A stretch of 40,392 nucleotides of DNA from Ruminococcus sp. (GCA_023663085.1 JAMPIB010000034.1:1-40392); one strand, 5' to 3'. Shown: positions 23,637 through 31,173, counted from the stretch's first letter. Made by a program: numbers and translations. Notes: a model not told the origin generated them from the sequence alone.

Positions 23637-25148
23637 ATGAAGAGGCGGACAAAAAAACTGGTGTTTCCCTTGTTGATGTCGGGAATCATGATTGGGTCGA
23701 ACGTATGCTATGTATGTGCGCAGGGCCAGATAGCAGACGTTGCGGTCACAGCAGAAGCACCTGTAGCTGTAAGTGAACCGGAAAGCAGCGTGACGGTACC
23801 GGAGGCACAACCGGCAGCGATGGCACAGGCTGAGCAGACAGTGCAGCCGACAGCAACGGATACACAGACCGAGCAGATGACCCAGCCGGCAGCAACGGAT
23901 ACACAGACTGAGCAGGCGGCGCAGCCGGCAGCAACGGATACACAGACCGAGCAGGTGGCGCAGCCGGCGGCGACAGATACGCAGACGGAACAGACGACCC
24001 AGCCGGAGAGTGAAACGCAGACCGAGGGAACGACAGAAACAAACGGTGATGTGCAAAATGAAGCGGATGTGGTCACGCCTGAGCAGGGCATCGATGTAGA
24101 AACGGGAGAAGGCACAGAGAACGATACAGAGAGTACGGATGTGACCGGAGAAGTATTGCCGGATGACGCTGCGGCGGCAGATGGAGCAGAAGAACTTCCC
24201 GAACAGACTTTTGTAAACGCCAGTGGAGAGGAAGTACTTCCTTCCACGTTAGTCGGTGTAGATTATAATACAGTTTCGGAATTATATGATGGCGCGGCCA
24301 ATGTGATAAAGCAGTATGTGATCTCGGATACCTGTGACAAGGATACAGTCATGGAATGTTATGTCGATGAGAATGGGAGTCTGGTTATGCTCATTTCACA
24401 GGGAGTTCCGAAGAGTGAAATGCCGGAAGAAGAGGCTGGCTTTGTAGAAAAAGTGGCCTATGAACTGGAGGCTGTATTTGGAGACAGCAGTTCCGCTCCG
24501 GCGATAGATGGAAGTTTCACTGGCTGGGATGATATTCCGGCATCTTATGAATTTAACTGGAATAAACCGGACGCATGGGTAGACGGTGTGCACTATACAG
24601 AAACAAACAGCACGGACGTGCGTCATGAGATGAAACTTTACAGCGATGGTGAGAATGTATATCTGAAGGTTATTTTTGCCAGAGAATTCTGCAATGGACA
24701 GGTAGCCAACGGCAATGACTATCAGTTTTGGATTGATGACGGGCAGATGGCGGCTTATCAGGTAGAATGGCCGGATGGATCGAATCTTGCCAATAGTGGC
24801 AGCATACAGCCGGGTGTGTATCAGGTGGATGTCAGACATCGTGACAGTTCCTGGTCATATGTTCTGACAGACGGAGCGGTTGCTTACTATTGTATAAACG
24901 AAGGCAATTTAAATAATGAACTGGAATTAAAAATCCCGATTTCCGAGTTCGTAAAGCAGAATCCCAATATTGATCTGGATAATTATAGTAAGATCGGATT
25001 TTTTACGCCGAATCTGATGCAGGATAAGATATGGACGGCAGGTGCATCTACAGGTGCAGAACCCTTTGCGGCGGCAATGTTCTTATTGGTACCGACCAGC
25101 TACATTGTAATTAAGAAAAAAGACAAAAAGGAGATGGCATTTGCATGA
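23637..25148 (+). CDS. Surface protein with Thr/Gln-rich repeats and Firmicu-CTERM-like sorting tail (probable XrtG substrate)
   Basis: The 503-residue protein has a signal peptide (RRTKKLVFPLLMSGIMIGSN). A low-complexity stretch (residues ~45-185) follows, with four near-perfect 13-residue repeats of the type QPAATDTQTEQxx and then acidic Thr/Glu text. A globular domain (residues ~280-465) reads like a CBM9/DOMON-type beta sandwich (IDGSFTGWDDIPASYEFNW, VYLKVIFAREF, DYQFWIDD). The end is tripartite: a TAGASTGAEP motif (467-476), a hydrophobic FAAAMFLLVPTSYIVI, then KKKDKK. This is the layout of exosortase targets and fits the Firmicu-CTERM domain associated with XrtG. GAGGAGG precedes the ATG. 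The stop overlaps the next gene (ATGA), tying it to the operon. Binding target unknown. Confidence 0.85.
   Translation: MKRRTKKLVFPLLMSGIMIGSNVCYVCAQGQIADVAVTAEAPVAVSEPESSVTVPEAQPAAMAQAEQTVQPTATDTQTEQMTQPAATDTQTEQAAQPAATDTQTEQVAQPAATDTQTEQTTQPESETQTEGTTETNGDVQNEADVVTPEQGIDVETGEGTENDTESTDVTGEVLPDDAAAADGAEELPEQTFVNASGEEVLPSTLVGVDYNTVSELYDGAANVIKQYVISDTCDKDTVMECYVDENGSLVMLISQGVPKSEMPEEEAGFVEKVAYELEAVFGDSSSAPAIDGSFTGWDDIPASYEFNWNKPDAWVDGVHYTETNSTDVRHEMKLYSDGENVYLKVIFAREFCNGQVANGNDYQFWIDDGQMAAYQVEWPDGSNLANSGSIQPGVYQVDVRHRDSSWSYVLTDGAVAYYCINEGNLNNELELKIPISEFVKQNPNIDLDNYSKIGFFTPNLMQDKIWTAGASTGAEPFAAAMFLLVPTSYIVIKKKDKKEMAFA
23844..23999 (+). repeat. 39-bp tandem repeat, four copies, in the surface-protein gene
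   Basis: Units begin at 23844, 23883, 23922 and 23961 with CAGCCGGCAGCAACGGATAC-like starts. Each encodes QPAATDTQTEQ plus two variable residues. A fifth, degenerate unit follows at 24000. The repeat is in frame and changes in copy number would preserve the reading frame. Confidence 0.92.
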
Positions 25149-25624
25149 GCGAACGACATGAAGCATATTTGTATCATGTAACTTTTAATGCAATGCATAA
25201 TCTGGTTGTAAACGATCCTAAGAGAATGCATGCCCACACGTTTTGTGTGGGCATCTATACCATAGAAAAACAGGAAGACCATCCTGTTTTTTTAAGTAGC
25301 GAAAAAATCCTCGAACGGTATTTTGAACGGTTTAAGGGAATCCGGCTGAATGAGGTGCCGCCTTTTATTGAGACTATACCGACGTTGGAGAACATGGGGA
25401 ATGTTTTTTATGAGGATCTCAAACCGCTCTTTGACAGGAACGGCATGCAGCTTCTGCTTCTGGAAGTGGGTGACTCGCCGATCTCTACCTACGGCGTCGG
25501 AGAACGTCCGATGGTCGGCAACGTTTATAATTTAGCGCAGACGGAACTGGTGGACGAGTACTGTGAACGTGTACGGCAGCGATATGAGCAGAGAGTACCG
25601 AAAGGGGGTAAAAATGGCAGGTAG
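25145..25624 (+). CDS. 6-pyruvoyl-tetrahydropterin synthase-like protein, XrtG-associated (first copy)
   Basis: The 159-residue protein keeps the PTPS/QueD skeleton. FNAMHNL gives His18, and MHAHTF gives His29 and His31, the three usual Zn ligands. IPTLENMGNVFYEDL matches the family's 'PTaEN' helix, and LLLEVGDSPIS carries the late Glu (Glu107) that contacts the pterin ring in true PTPS. A Cys at 34, just after the His pair, is a candidate nucleophile, though its position differs from classical members. Real PTPS/QueD makes pterin or deazapurine precursors; the XrtG-associated family is separately recognised and its reaction is unknown. AAGGAG precedes the ATG. It overlaps the surface-protein gene by 4 bp and XrtG by 11 bp. 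Confidence 0.8.
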   Translation: MSERHEAYLYHVTFNAMHNLVVNDPKRMHAHTFCVGIYTIEKQEDHPVFLSSEKILERYFERFKGIRLNEVPPFIETIPTLENMGNVFYEDLKPLFDRNGMQLLLLEVGDSPISTYGVGERPMVGNVYNLAQTELVDEYCERVRQRYEQRVPKGGKNGR

Positions 25625-26222
25625 GATCATTATCTTTATTGTGTTATTTCTTGTATGGTTATATATTCTGACGGTCTTTAAAAGAAAGAAACTGGAATTT
25701 TTTTATTTCCTCTTAGGCAGTATCGGTACTTTTTTATTCAGCTTTGCGCTGTTACGAAATGTGATGACCAAAATACTGACAACGTTGACCTGTTTTTTGA
25801 CGGGATTACTCGGAAATGTGTTGGGGCTTTTCAAAGCCTATACTTCGCATTCTATTCTTTTCATCGAAAATGCGGATGGCCCGATTTCTTTGTATGTGGA
25901 TTTTGAGTGCGGCGGTGTCATAGAGATTCTGGTTTTCATTTCCCTGATCTGGTTTTTTGCCGTATATAAGGTTAAGGAGAAGGCGTTGATATCTCTGGCG
26001 GGTATCGTATGGATCATTCTGGCCAATATCATCAGACTTTTTTCCATCTGCCTGATCATCAACAAATTTGGCAACGAATCATATTATGTGGCACATACGA
26101 TTGTGGGAAGGCTGATTTTCTATGCACTTTCCATTATCCTGTATTTTTATGTTTTCACGAGGGCACAGATACGCAAACAACGAGTAGGAGAGTTTGGTTA
26201 TGATAACGAGGATAGCAAATGA
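25614..26222 (+). CDS. xrtG: Exosortase family protein XrtG
   Basis: The 202-residue polytopic membrane protein has about six to seven hydrophobic segments and the exosortase catalytic residues. These are Cys99 in DFECGGVIE, Arg141 in ILANIIRLFSI and His161 in YYVAHTIVGR. Exosortases are membrane transpeptidase-like enzymes that cut a C-terminal sorting signal and attach the protein to a membrane-linked acceptor. The start at 25614 follows a strong AAAGGGGG. It lies between a PTPS-like protein and a family 2 glycosyltransferase, the neighbourhood described for Gram-positive XrtG. The only visible substrate in the window is the surface protein encoded two genes upstream. Confidence 0.9.
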   Translation: MAGRIIIFIVLFLVWLYILTVFKRKKLEFFYFLLGSIGTFLFSFALLRNVMTKILTTLTCFLTGLLGNVLGLFKAYTSHSILFIENADGPISLYVDFECGGVIEILVFISLIWFFAVYKVKEKALISLAGIVWIILANIIRLFSICLIINKFGNESYYVAHTIVGRLIFYALSIILYFYVFTRAQIRKQRVGEFGYDNEDSK

Positions 26223-27618
26223 GATATTTTTCTGGGCGGCATGGATCATTATACCGCTTTTGATCGAGATCATACCGGCAGTAGGCAATTTTTTTATCCT
26301 GCTGTTTAAACGTATGCGGATAGCGGACGATATCAAACTGGAATATCTGCCGAACATTACGCTGATGATACCGGTCTATAATTCGGGACAGACTTTGTAC
26401 CGCTGTATCAAGTCCATAGATGAATCGACTTATCCGAATCATCTGATTGAGATCATGCTGGTGGATAACGGCTCGAAAGATAACAGTTTTGAGATATTCC
26501 AGAAAGCACAGATTGAATTTCCGACACTGGCCATGTGGTGGATGAATTCCAAGCAGGGAAAGTCCAAGGCATTAAATAAGGCTATTTTTAATAGCAACGG
26601 AAAATATATCATCAATATCGACAGCGATGGCATTCTTGACCAGCATGCGCTTATGAATATCGTCAGACAGTTTGAAACTTTTCATGATATCGACTGCATG
26701 ACGGGTGTTATTTTAATTGAACCGGCGCTGATTGACGAAACAAAGGGCTTTTTCTTAAAGCAGTTCCGGAAACTGGAATTTATGGAATATGCGCAGGCTT
26801 TTCTGGCAGGAAGGAACTTTGAGTCGCAGTTTAACAGTATCTATACGTTATCGGGCGCTTTTTCCTCTTTCCGTAAGTCGGTACTGATGAAGACCTTTTT
26901 ATATAATACCAATACCATTTGCGAGGATACGCATTTAACGTTCCAGATCCGGGCCATCCTTAAGAAAAAGGTGCATTTGTGCAATGACGCTATCTTCATG
27001 GTGGATCCGATTGAGAGCGTGAACAAATTCTATACGCAGAGACAGCGCTGGCAGATAGGGGAGCTGGAAGTTTCCCATATGTTCTTAAAAAACAAACTTC
27101 ACAGACCGCTTACAGGGTATTTTAACGATTTTGTCATCCGTCTGTTGATGACTGACCATACCTTTGCTTTCCCGCGGATGATCTGGTATTTTGTACTGAT
27201 CGCGCTTGGCTGTATGAATTATAATTTCCGTAATGTCGGTATCGCCTGCCTTATCATTTATGCACTGTATGTGTTCAGTTCGTTTTTGTATTATCTGAAT
27301 ATCATTTCTTTCCTGAAAGGATATCCGGATCTGCGCAGATATTATGCGAGAAAATTACTGTACCTTTTCGTGCTGCCTCTCTTTAATCTGTTCGCCTTTT
27401 TCGTCAGATTCGCAGGTATCATCAATTCGATCAAGCGAAAGAGCAGCTGGAAGACGCTGACATTTACGGAAGAGCGTAAGATGGTGGGGGAAACCGTGCG
27501 CAAGGACTTTTTCTTTGTGCTAAACGGCAGGGAATTGCTGTTAAAGATACTGGAAAAGCCGGAACCGACGGACAGAAAACGAACCGCCAGAAGAAAAGTC
27601 AGGCGCAGGACTGCATAG
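26200..27618 (+). CDS. Processive-type family 2 glycosyltransferase, XrtG-associated
   Basis: The 472-residue membrane enzyme begins with a transmembrane helix and then the GT2 domain. ITLMIPVYNSGQTLYRCIKS opens the fold, LVDNGS gives Asp89 and NIDSDG gives the DxD at 141-143. CEDTHLTFQ supplies the base Asp243, and QRQRW at 280-284 is the Q(R/Q)xRW motif of processive synthases. Several hydrophobic helices follow (residues ~320-420), then a basic tail. Such enzymes build polysaccharides from nucleotide sugars on the inner membrane face while extruding the chain. An ATG at 26200 with AGGAG 9 bp upstream is preferred over a TTG six bases earlier. It overlaps xrtG by 23 bp. Confidence 0.9.
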   Translation: MITRIANEIFFWAAWIIIPLLIEIIPAVGNFFILLFKRMRIADDIKLEYLPNITLMIPVYNSGQTLYRCIKSIDESTYPNHLIEIMLVDNGSKDNSFEIFQKAQIEFPTLAMWWMNSKQGKSKALNKAIFNSNGKYIINIDSDGILDQHALMNIVRQFETFHDIDCMTGVILIEPALIDETKGFFLKQFRKLEFMEYAQAFLAGRNFESQFNSIYTLSGAFSSFRKSVLMKTFLYNTNTICEDTHLTFQIRAILKKKVHLCNDAIFMVDPIESVNKFYTQRQRWQIGELEVSHMFLKNKLHRPLTGYFNDFVIRLLMTDHTFAFPRMIWYFVLIALGCMNYNFRNVGIACLIIYALYVFSSFLYYLNIISFLKGYPDLRRYYARKLLYLFVLPLFNLFAFFVRFAGIINSIKRKSSWKTLTFTEERKMVGETVRKDFFFVLNGRELLLKILEKPEPTDRKRTARRKVRRRTA

Positions 27619-27632
27619 AATGGGGGAGATAA

Positions 27633-28082
27633 ATGGAAAAAACATACAGGCAGTATAAATTGAAATCTTATCTGAATATGAATCATTTTATCATAATTGA
27701 TAACAAACCCGGCGAGGTGCATCCGCATACATGGGAACTTATTGTCAGCGTTATTTCCGCGCAGAGCGATATGACGCCCTTTGTCAATATCGAGCGGAGG
27801 ATAGAACAGATTTTAGAGCAGTATCAGGATAAACTGCTCAATGACTGCGCGCCATTTGATAAGCTGGTACCGACCGTGGAGAATGCGGCCAGATATTTTT
27901 TCCGGCTGATACAGGACAGTATCATTCAGGAGGGCTGGATCTTAATGATGTTAGAGGTGAGCGAGACGCCGACCAGATCCTATATCATCAATGCGCTTTT
28001 GAACGAAGACGATATATGGGATGAATGGTATGAGAACATCACCAGAAAGAATATGGGTATTGCAAGACAGATGGATGTCTGA
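27633..28082 (+). CDS. 6-pyruvoyl-tetrahydropterin synthase-like protein, XrtG-associated (second copy)
   Basis: The 149-residue protein is a diverged paralogue of the one at 25145. LNMNHFIII supplies His18 and EVHPHTWEL supplies His30 and His32, so the Zn site is intact. VPTVENAARYFFRLI is the conserved helix and LMMLEVSETPTRSYI the late Glu region. Unlike the first copy it has no Cys next to the His pair; the residue after HT is Trp. Gaps between conserved blocks have the same size in both, so they may form a hetero-oligomer or act in successive steps. It is the last gene of the operon. GGGGGAG precedes the ATG. Confidence 0.78.
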   Translation: MEKTYRQYKLKSYLNMNHFIIIDNKPGEVHPHTWELIVSVISAQSDMTPFVNIERRIEQILEQYQDKLLNDCAPFDKLVPTVENAARYFFRLIQDSIIQEGWILMMLEVSETPTRSYIINALLNEDDIWDEWYENITRKNMGIARQMDV

Positions 28083-28119
28083 ACTTAAGATGATGCTTAA
28101 GATATGAAATCTGAAATGA

Positions 28120-28149
28120 GTCATAAAAGAAAGAACCCCGACATACATT
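28120..28149 (+). promoter_or_regulatory. Sigma-E-like sporulation promoter of spoIVA
   Basis: GTCATAAA (28120-28127) and CATACATT (28142-28149) are separated by 14 bp, matching the mother-cell sigma-E pattern (-35 like GTCATATT, -10 CATACAnT). The predicted start, ~28156, lies inside the loop region of the hairpin at 28134-28170. Confidence 0.65.
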
Positions 28150-28175
28150 TTAGTAAGTATGGAAGGGGTTTTTTT
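28134..28175 (+). terminator. Terminator-like hairpin whose 3' arm carries the spoIVA ribosome binding site
   Basis: AACCCC (28134-28139) plus CATAC (28142-28146) pair with GTATG (28157-28161) plus GGGGTT (28165-28170), followed by a run of T to 28175. It ends the XrtG operon. GGAAGGGG in the 3' arm is also the Shine-Dalgarno of spoIVA, whose ATG begins at 28176. Confidence 0.75.
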
Positions 28176-29663
28176 ATGGACATTAATAACAGAAATGAAT
28201 ATGCGGTATACAAAGACATACAGGATAGAACGGGCGGGGAGATCTACATAGGCGTCGTAGGACCCGTCAGAACTGGAAAATCTACTTTTATCAAACGGTT
28301 CATGGACTTACTCGTTCTGCCTTATATGGAAAATGAGCATGAAAAGGAACGGGCCAGGGATGAACTGCCGCAGAGTGCAGGCGGCAGAACGATCACCACT
28401 ACGGAGCCGAAATTTATTCCCAAAGAGGCGGCACAGATTCATTTAGGCACGGACATTGATGTAAAAGTCCGGCTGATCGACTGCGTCGGCTATATGGTGG
28501 AGGGCGCCTCCGGTCATATGGAAGAAAACGAAGAAAGACTGGTAAAAACACCGTGGTCCGCGGAGGAGATTCCTTTTACAAAAGCGGCGGAGATCGGTAC
28601 GCGCAAGGTTATCAAAGACCATTCGACCATTGGTATCGTTATTACCTGCGACGGTTCGTTCGGAGAACTTCCGCGCAGTAGTTTTGTGGAGGCGGAAGAG
28701 CGGACGATAAAGGAATTACAGGATATACATAAACCTTTTCTGGTGCTGCTCAATTCAGCGAAGCCTTATGCGGAGGAGACAAGGCAGATAGCGGATGAGA
28801 TACACGAGAAATATCGGGTGAGCGTCATGCCGGTCAACTGTGAGCAGTTAAAACAGGAAGATATCAATCGCATCATGGAAAATATTTTATATGAGTTTCC
28901 GTTGACGATGATAGAATTTTATATGCCCAAATGGGTGGAAATGCTCTCTTATGACCATAAGATGAAACAGGACATCATCAGCCGTATCAAAACGCTCATG
29001 AATGAACTGACAAATGTCAGGGATATCACGAAGGCCAACTTTGATCTGGAGAGCGAGTATATCCGGAAATGTAAACTGGACGGTATCAATATGTCGGAGG
29101 GCAGCGTCAAGATCGTACTGGATCTGGATGATACTTATTATTATGAGATGATAAGCGATCTGGTGGGTGAGCCTATCGTCAGTGAATATCAGATGTTATC
29201 TACGTTAAAAGAGATGGCAAAGATGAAGAGAGAGTATACCAAAGTGCTTCATGCGATGGAATCTGTCCGTTATAAAGGATACGGCGTGGTGATGCCGGAT
29301 AAGGAAGAAATCGTATTGGAAAAACCGGAGGTCATCAAACAGGGAAATAAATTCGGCGTCAAGATCAGGGCCGAGAGTCCGAGCATCCATATGATAAAAG
29401 CCAGTATCGAGACGGAAATTTCGCCGATCGTCGGCACCGAGACGCAGGCCAAAGATCTGATACAATATATTTCGGATACCGGAACGAGCGACGAGGGCAT
29501 CTGGGAGACAAATATTTTCGGAAAAACGATAGAACAGCTTGTAAATGACGGTATTTCCACCAAAATTGCCATGATAAACGAAGAGAGCCAGGTCAAATTG
29601 CAGGAAACCATGCAGAAAATTGTCAACGACAGCAACGGCGGCATGGTGTGTATTATCATTTGA
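28176..29663 (+). CDS. spoIVA: Stage IV sporulation protein A, spore coat morphogenetic ATPase
   Basis: The 495-residue protein begins MDINNRNEYAVYKDIQDRTG and has Walker A GPVRTGKST near residue 30, followed by the TRAFAC-like text TITTTEPKFIP and LIDCVGYMVEGASGHMEENE. SpoIVA hydrolyses ATP to polymerise around the forespore and forms the basement layer of the spore coat; the Bacillus protein has almost the same length (492). The C-terminus ends in a hydrophobic MVCIII, typical of the anchoring region that contacts SpoVM in Bacillus. The start is set by GGAAGGGG 7 bp upstream. Expression should be mother-cell specific from the sigma-E-like promoter at 28120. It has no operon partner. Confidence 0.95.
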   Translation: MDINNRNEYAVYKDIQDRTGGEIYIGVVGPVRTGKSTFIKRFMDLLVLPYMENEHEKERARDELPQSAGGRTITTTEPKFIPKEAAQIHLGTDIDVKVRLIDCVGYMVEGASGHMEENEERLVKTPWSAEEIPFTKAAEIGTRKVIKDHSTIGIVITCDGSFGELPRSSFVEAEERTIKELQDIHKPFLVLLNSAKPYAEETRQIADEIHEKYRVSVMPVNCEQLKQEDINRIMENILYEFPLTMIEFYMPKWVEMLSYDHKMKQDIISRIKTLMNELTNVRDITKANFDLESEYIRKCKLDGINMSEGSVKIVLDLDDTYYYEMISDLVGEPIVSEYQMLSTLKEMAKMKREYTKVLHAMESVRYKGYGVVMPDKEEIVLEKPEVIKQGNKFGVKIRAESPSIHMIKASIETEISPIVGTETQAKDLIQYISDTGTSDEGIWETNIFGKTIEQLVNDGISTKIAMINEESQVKLQETMQKIVNDSNGGMVCIII

Positions 29664-29702
29664 TATATAATAGCGCATGTTATTGAAATGAGGAATTTTT
29701 TC

Positions 29703-29736
29703 AAAAAAAGGGATATCGTGAAGGTATCTCTTTTTT
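29703..29736 (+). terminator. spoIVA terminator
   Basis: An A-rich 5' arm ending GGGATATC pairs with GGTATCTCTTTTTT, with two wobble pairs, around a short loop near 29718. Confidence 0.75.
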
Positions 29737-29755
29737 GAAATTGCTCCAAAGAGCG

Positions 29756-29808
29756 GAAGAATGCGAAGCATTCTTCTGAACATAATGCCGAAGGCATTTT
29801 GTTCTTTT
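29756..29808 (+). terminator. Two consecutive GAA-loop hairpins after spoIVA
   Basis: GAAGAATGC (29756-29764) pairs with GCATTCTTC (29768-29776). GAACATAATGCC (29778-29789) pairs with GGCATTTTGTTC (29793-29804) with one mismatch and is followed by TTTT. The second looks like a backup terminator just upstream of the next promoter. The rest of the 29664-29899 gap holds the operator at 29831. Confidence 0.65.
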
Positions 29809-29827
29809 CATCTACTTTGGAAAATGA

Positions 29828-29856
29828 TATACTGATAATATCTGGATATTATCAGT
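29828..29856 (+). promoter_or_regulatory. 26-bp palindromic operator overlapping the nucleoside salvage promoter
   Basis: ACTGATAATATC (29831-29842) and GATATTATCAGT (29845-29856) are perfect inverted repeats around TG. A probable -10, TATACT (29828-29833), overlaps the left arm, with a weak -35 TTTTCA at 29805-29810, 17 bp upstream. A repressor bound here would block transcription; which one is unknown. Confidence 0.65.
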
Positions 29857-29899
29857 TGTAAAGAATCAGAAAAATAACAGGAAAAGGAAGGACTGCGCT

Positions 29900-30736
29900 A
29901 TGAACGAAGTATATGCAAAATTATTAAAATGTTTTGAATGCTATAAAGAAAGGATAGATTTTAAACCGGATGTGGCGGTAGTCTTAGGTTCCGGTCTTGG
30001 CAATTTCGCCAGAGTCGTGGATGTCAAGGCGGAACTTCCCTATTCGGAGATAGCAGGTTTTCCGGTATCTACCGTGCCCGGACATGCGGGTAAATTTATT
30101 TTCGGCTATATCGGAGATGTGGCGGTCGTACTGATGCAGGGCAGGGTACACTATTATGAAGGATATCCTATTACGGATGTTGTACTTCCTGCACGTCTGA
30201 TGAAGATGATGGGAGCGAAGATTCTATTTCTGACCAATGCCTCCGGCGGTATCAATCCGGCGTTCCATGCGGGCAGTCTGATGCTGATTAGAGACCATAT
30301 CTCCTGTTTTGCACCTAATCCGCTGATCGGTGCCAATATTGACGAATTGGGGACAAGGTTCCCGGACATGACACATGTATATGATGAAGATTTACAACAA
30401 ATTATTGTGAGTACGGCTAAAGAACATGATATCGAGCTTTTTGAAGGCGTATATGCACAGCTTACAGGGCCTTCGTTTGAGTCCCCGGCGGAAATTAAGA
30501 TGTTACAGACGCTTGGTGCGAGTGCGGTCGGCATGAGCACGGTCGTAGAGGCAATCGCGGCTAACCATATGGGCATGAAGATCTGTGGTGTTTCCTGCGT
30601 CAGCAATCTGGCGGCCGGCATGAACAGTGCGCCGCTTACGCATGAAGAAGTGCAGGAGGCGGCTAACGCGGTAGCGCCTAAATTTGAGATGCTGTTAAAG
30701 GAGTCTATCATGAAATTTGGTGCGCTATGCAGGTAG
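29900..30736 (+). CDS. Purine-nucleoside phosphorylase (trimeric type)
   Basis: The 278-residue protein has the NP-I/PNP family motifs VAVVLGSGLGNFARVV near residue 28 (phosphate-binding loop), FPVSTVPGHAGKFIFGYIG, VLMQGRVHYYEGY and FLTNASGGINPAFHAG. The closing GVSCVSNLAAGMNSAPLTHE is the typical base-binding region of trimeric PNPs. The enzyme cleaves purine (deoxy)nucleosides with phosphate to free base and (deoxy)ribose-1-phosphate. AAGGAAGG stands before the ATG. The next gene, cytidine deaminase, starts 8 bp after the stop, and an amidohydrolase follows, making a nucleoside salvage operon under the palindrome at 29831. Confidence 0.94.
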   Translation: MNEVYAKLLKCFECYKERIDFKPDVAVVLGSGLGNFARVVDVKAELPYSEIAGFPVSTVPGHAGKFIFGYIGDVAVVLMQGRVHYYEGYPITDVVLPARLMKMMGAKILFLTNASGGINPAFHAGSLMLIRDHISCFAPNPLIGANIDELGTRFPDMTHVYDEDLQQIIVSTAKEHDIELFEGVYAQLTGPSFESPAEIKMLQTLGASAVGMSTVVEAIAANHMGMKICGVSCVSNLAAGMNSAPLTHEEVQEAANAVAPKFEMLLKESIMKFGALCR

Positions 30737-30744
30737 GGATTCAT

Positions 30745-31173
30745 ATGTTAAAAGAGGATGCCATTAAGAAATTGATCCACGAGGCGCTGCGGGCCAGAGA
30801 ATTTTCGTATGCGCCATACTCGGCTTATCATGTCGGTGCCGCGCTCTTAACGGAAAACGGGGATATTTATACGGGCTGTAATATCGAGAACGCGGCCTAT
30901 TCGCCAACTAACTGCGCGGAACGGACGGCTTTTTTTAAGGCGGTCAGCGAGGGAGAAAGAGAGTTTAAGGCCATTGCCATTACAGGCGGCCCCAAAGGGG
31001 AGATCACTACGCAGTATGCCTATCCGTGCGGAGTATGCAGACAGGTGATGATGGAGTTTTGTGATCCTGATAAGTTTCAGATCATTACGGCCAGGTCGGA
31101 AAGCGAATACGAGATAAGAGCGCTGGCGGAGCTTTTACCCGCCGGATTCGGCCCAGCTAATCTGGGCCGGTAG
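30745..31173 (+). CDS. cdd: Cytidine deaminase
   Basis: The 142-residue protein has all catalytic elements of homotetrameric cytidine deaminases: GCNIENAAYSPTNCAERTA with Cys57 (Zn) and Glu59 (proton shuttle), and PCGVCRQ with Cys95 and Cys98 (Zn). It converts cytidine and deoxycytidine to uridine and deoxyuridine. The ATG at 30745 has AGGTAGGG upstream; an ATG at 30727 overlapping the PNP gene is less likely. The last codons (FGPANLGR) are part of a GC-rich perfect hairpin at 31150-31168. Confidence 0.94.
   Translation: MLKEDAIKKLIHEALRAREFSYAPYSAYHVGAALLTENGDIYTGCNIENAAYSPTNCAERTAFFKAVSEGEREFKAIAITGGPKGEITTQYAYPCGVCRQVMMEFCDPDKFQIITARSESEYEIRALAELLPAGFGPANLGR
31150..31168 (+). repeat. GC-rich hairpin inside the 3' end of cdd
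   Basis: GGCCCAG (31150-31156) and CTGGGCC (31162-31168) pair perfectly around CTAAT. No T-tract follows, so it is not a classical terminator; it could slow 3' decay or reduce expression of the downstream gene. Confidence 0.5.

Noticed and set aside
23844-23999. Evenly spaced repeats considered as a CRISPR array
   Set aside because: The units are contiguous with no unique spacers and are in frame within a signal-peptide-bearing gene.
23580-24247. Cys/Arg-rich and Ser/Val/Cys-rich antisense frames opposite the surface-protein repeats
   Set aside because: They are the reverse reading of the 39-bp tandem repeat and have no start signals.
29205-29797. Two overlapping antisense frames opposite the 3' end of spoIVA
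   Set aside because: Both run through the spoIVA terminator and lack ribosome binding sites.
31150-31168. Intrinsic terminator at the end of cdd
   Set aside because: The stem is strong but lacks a T-tract, and the next gene continues the same pathway without a clear promoter.
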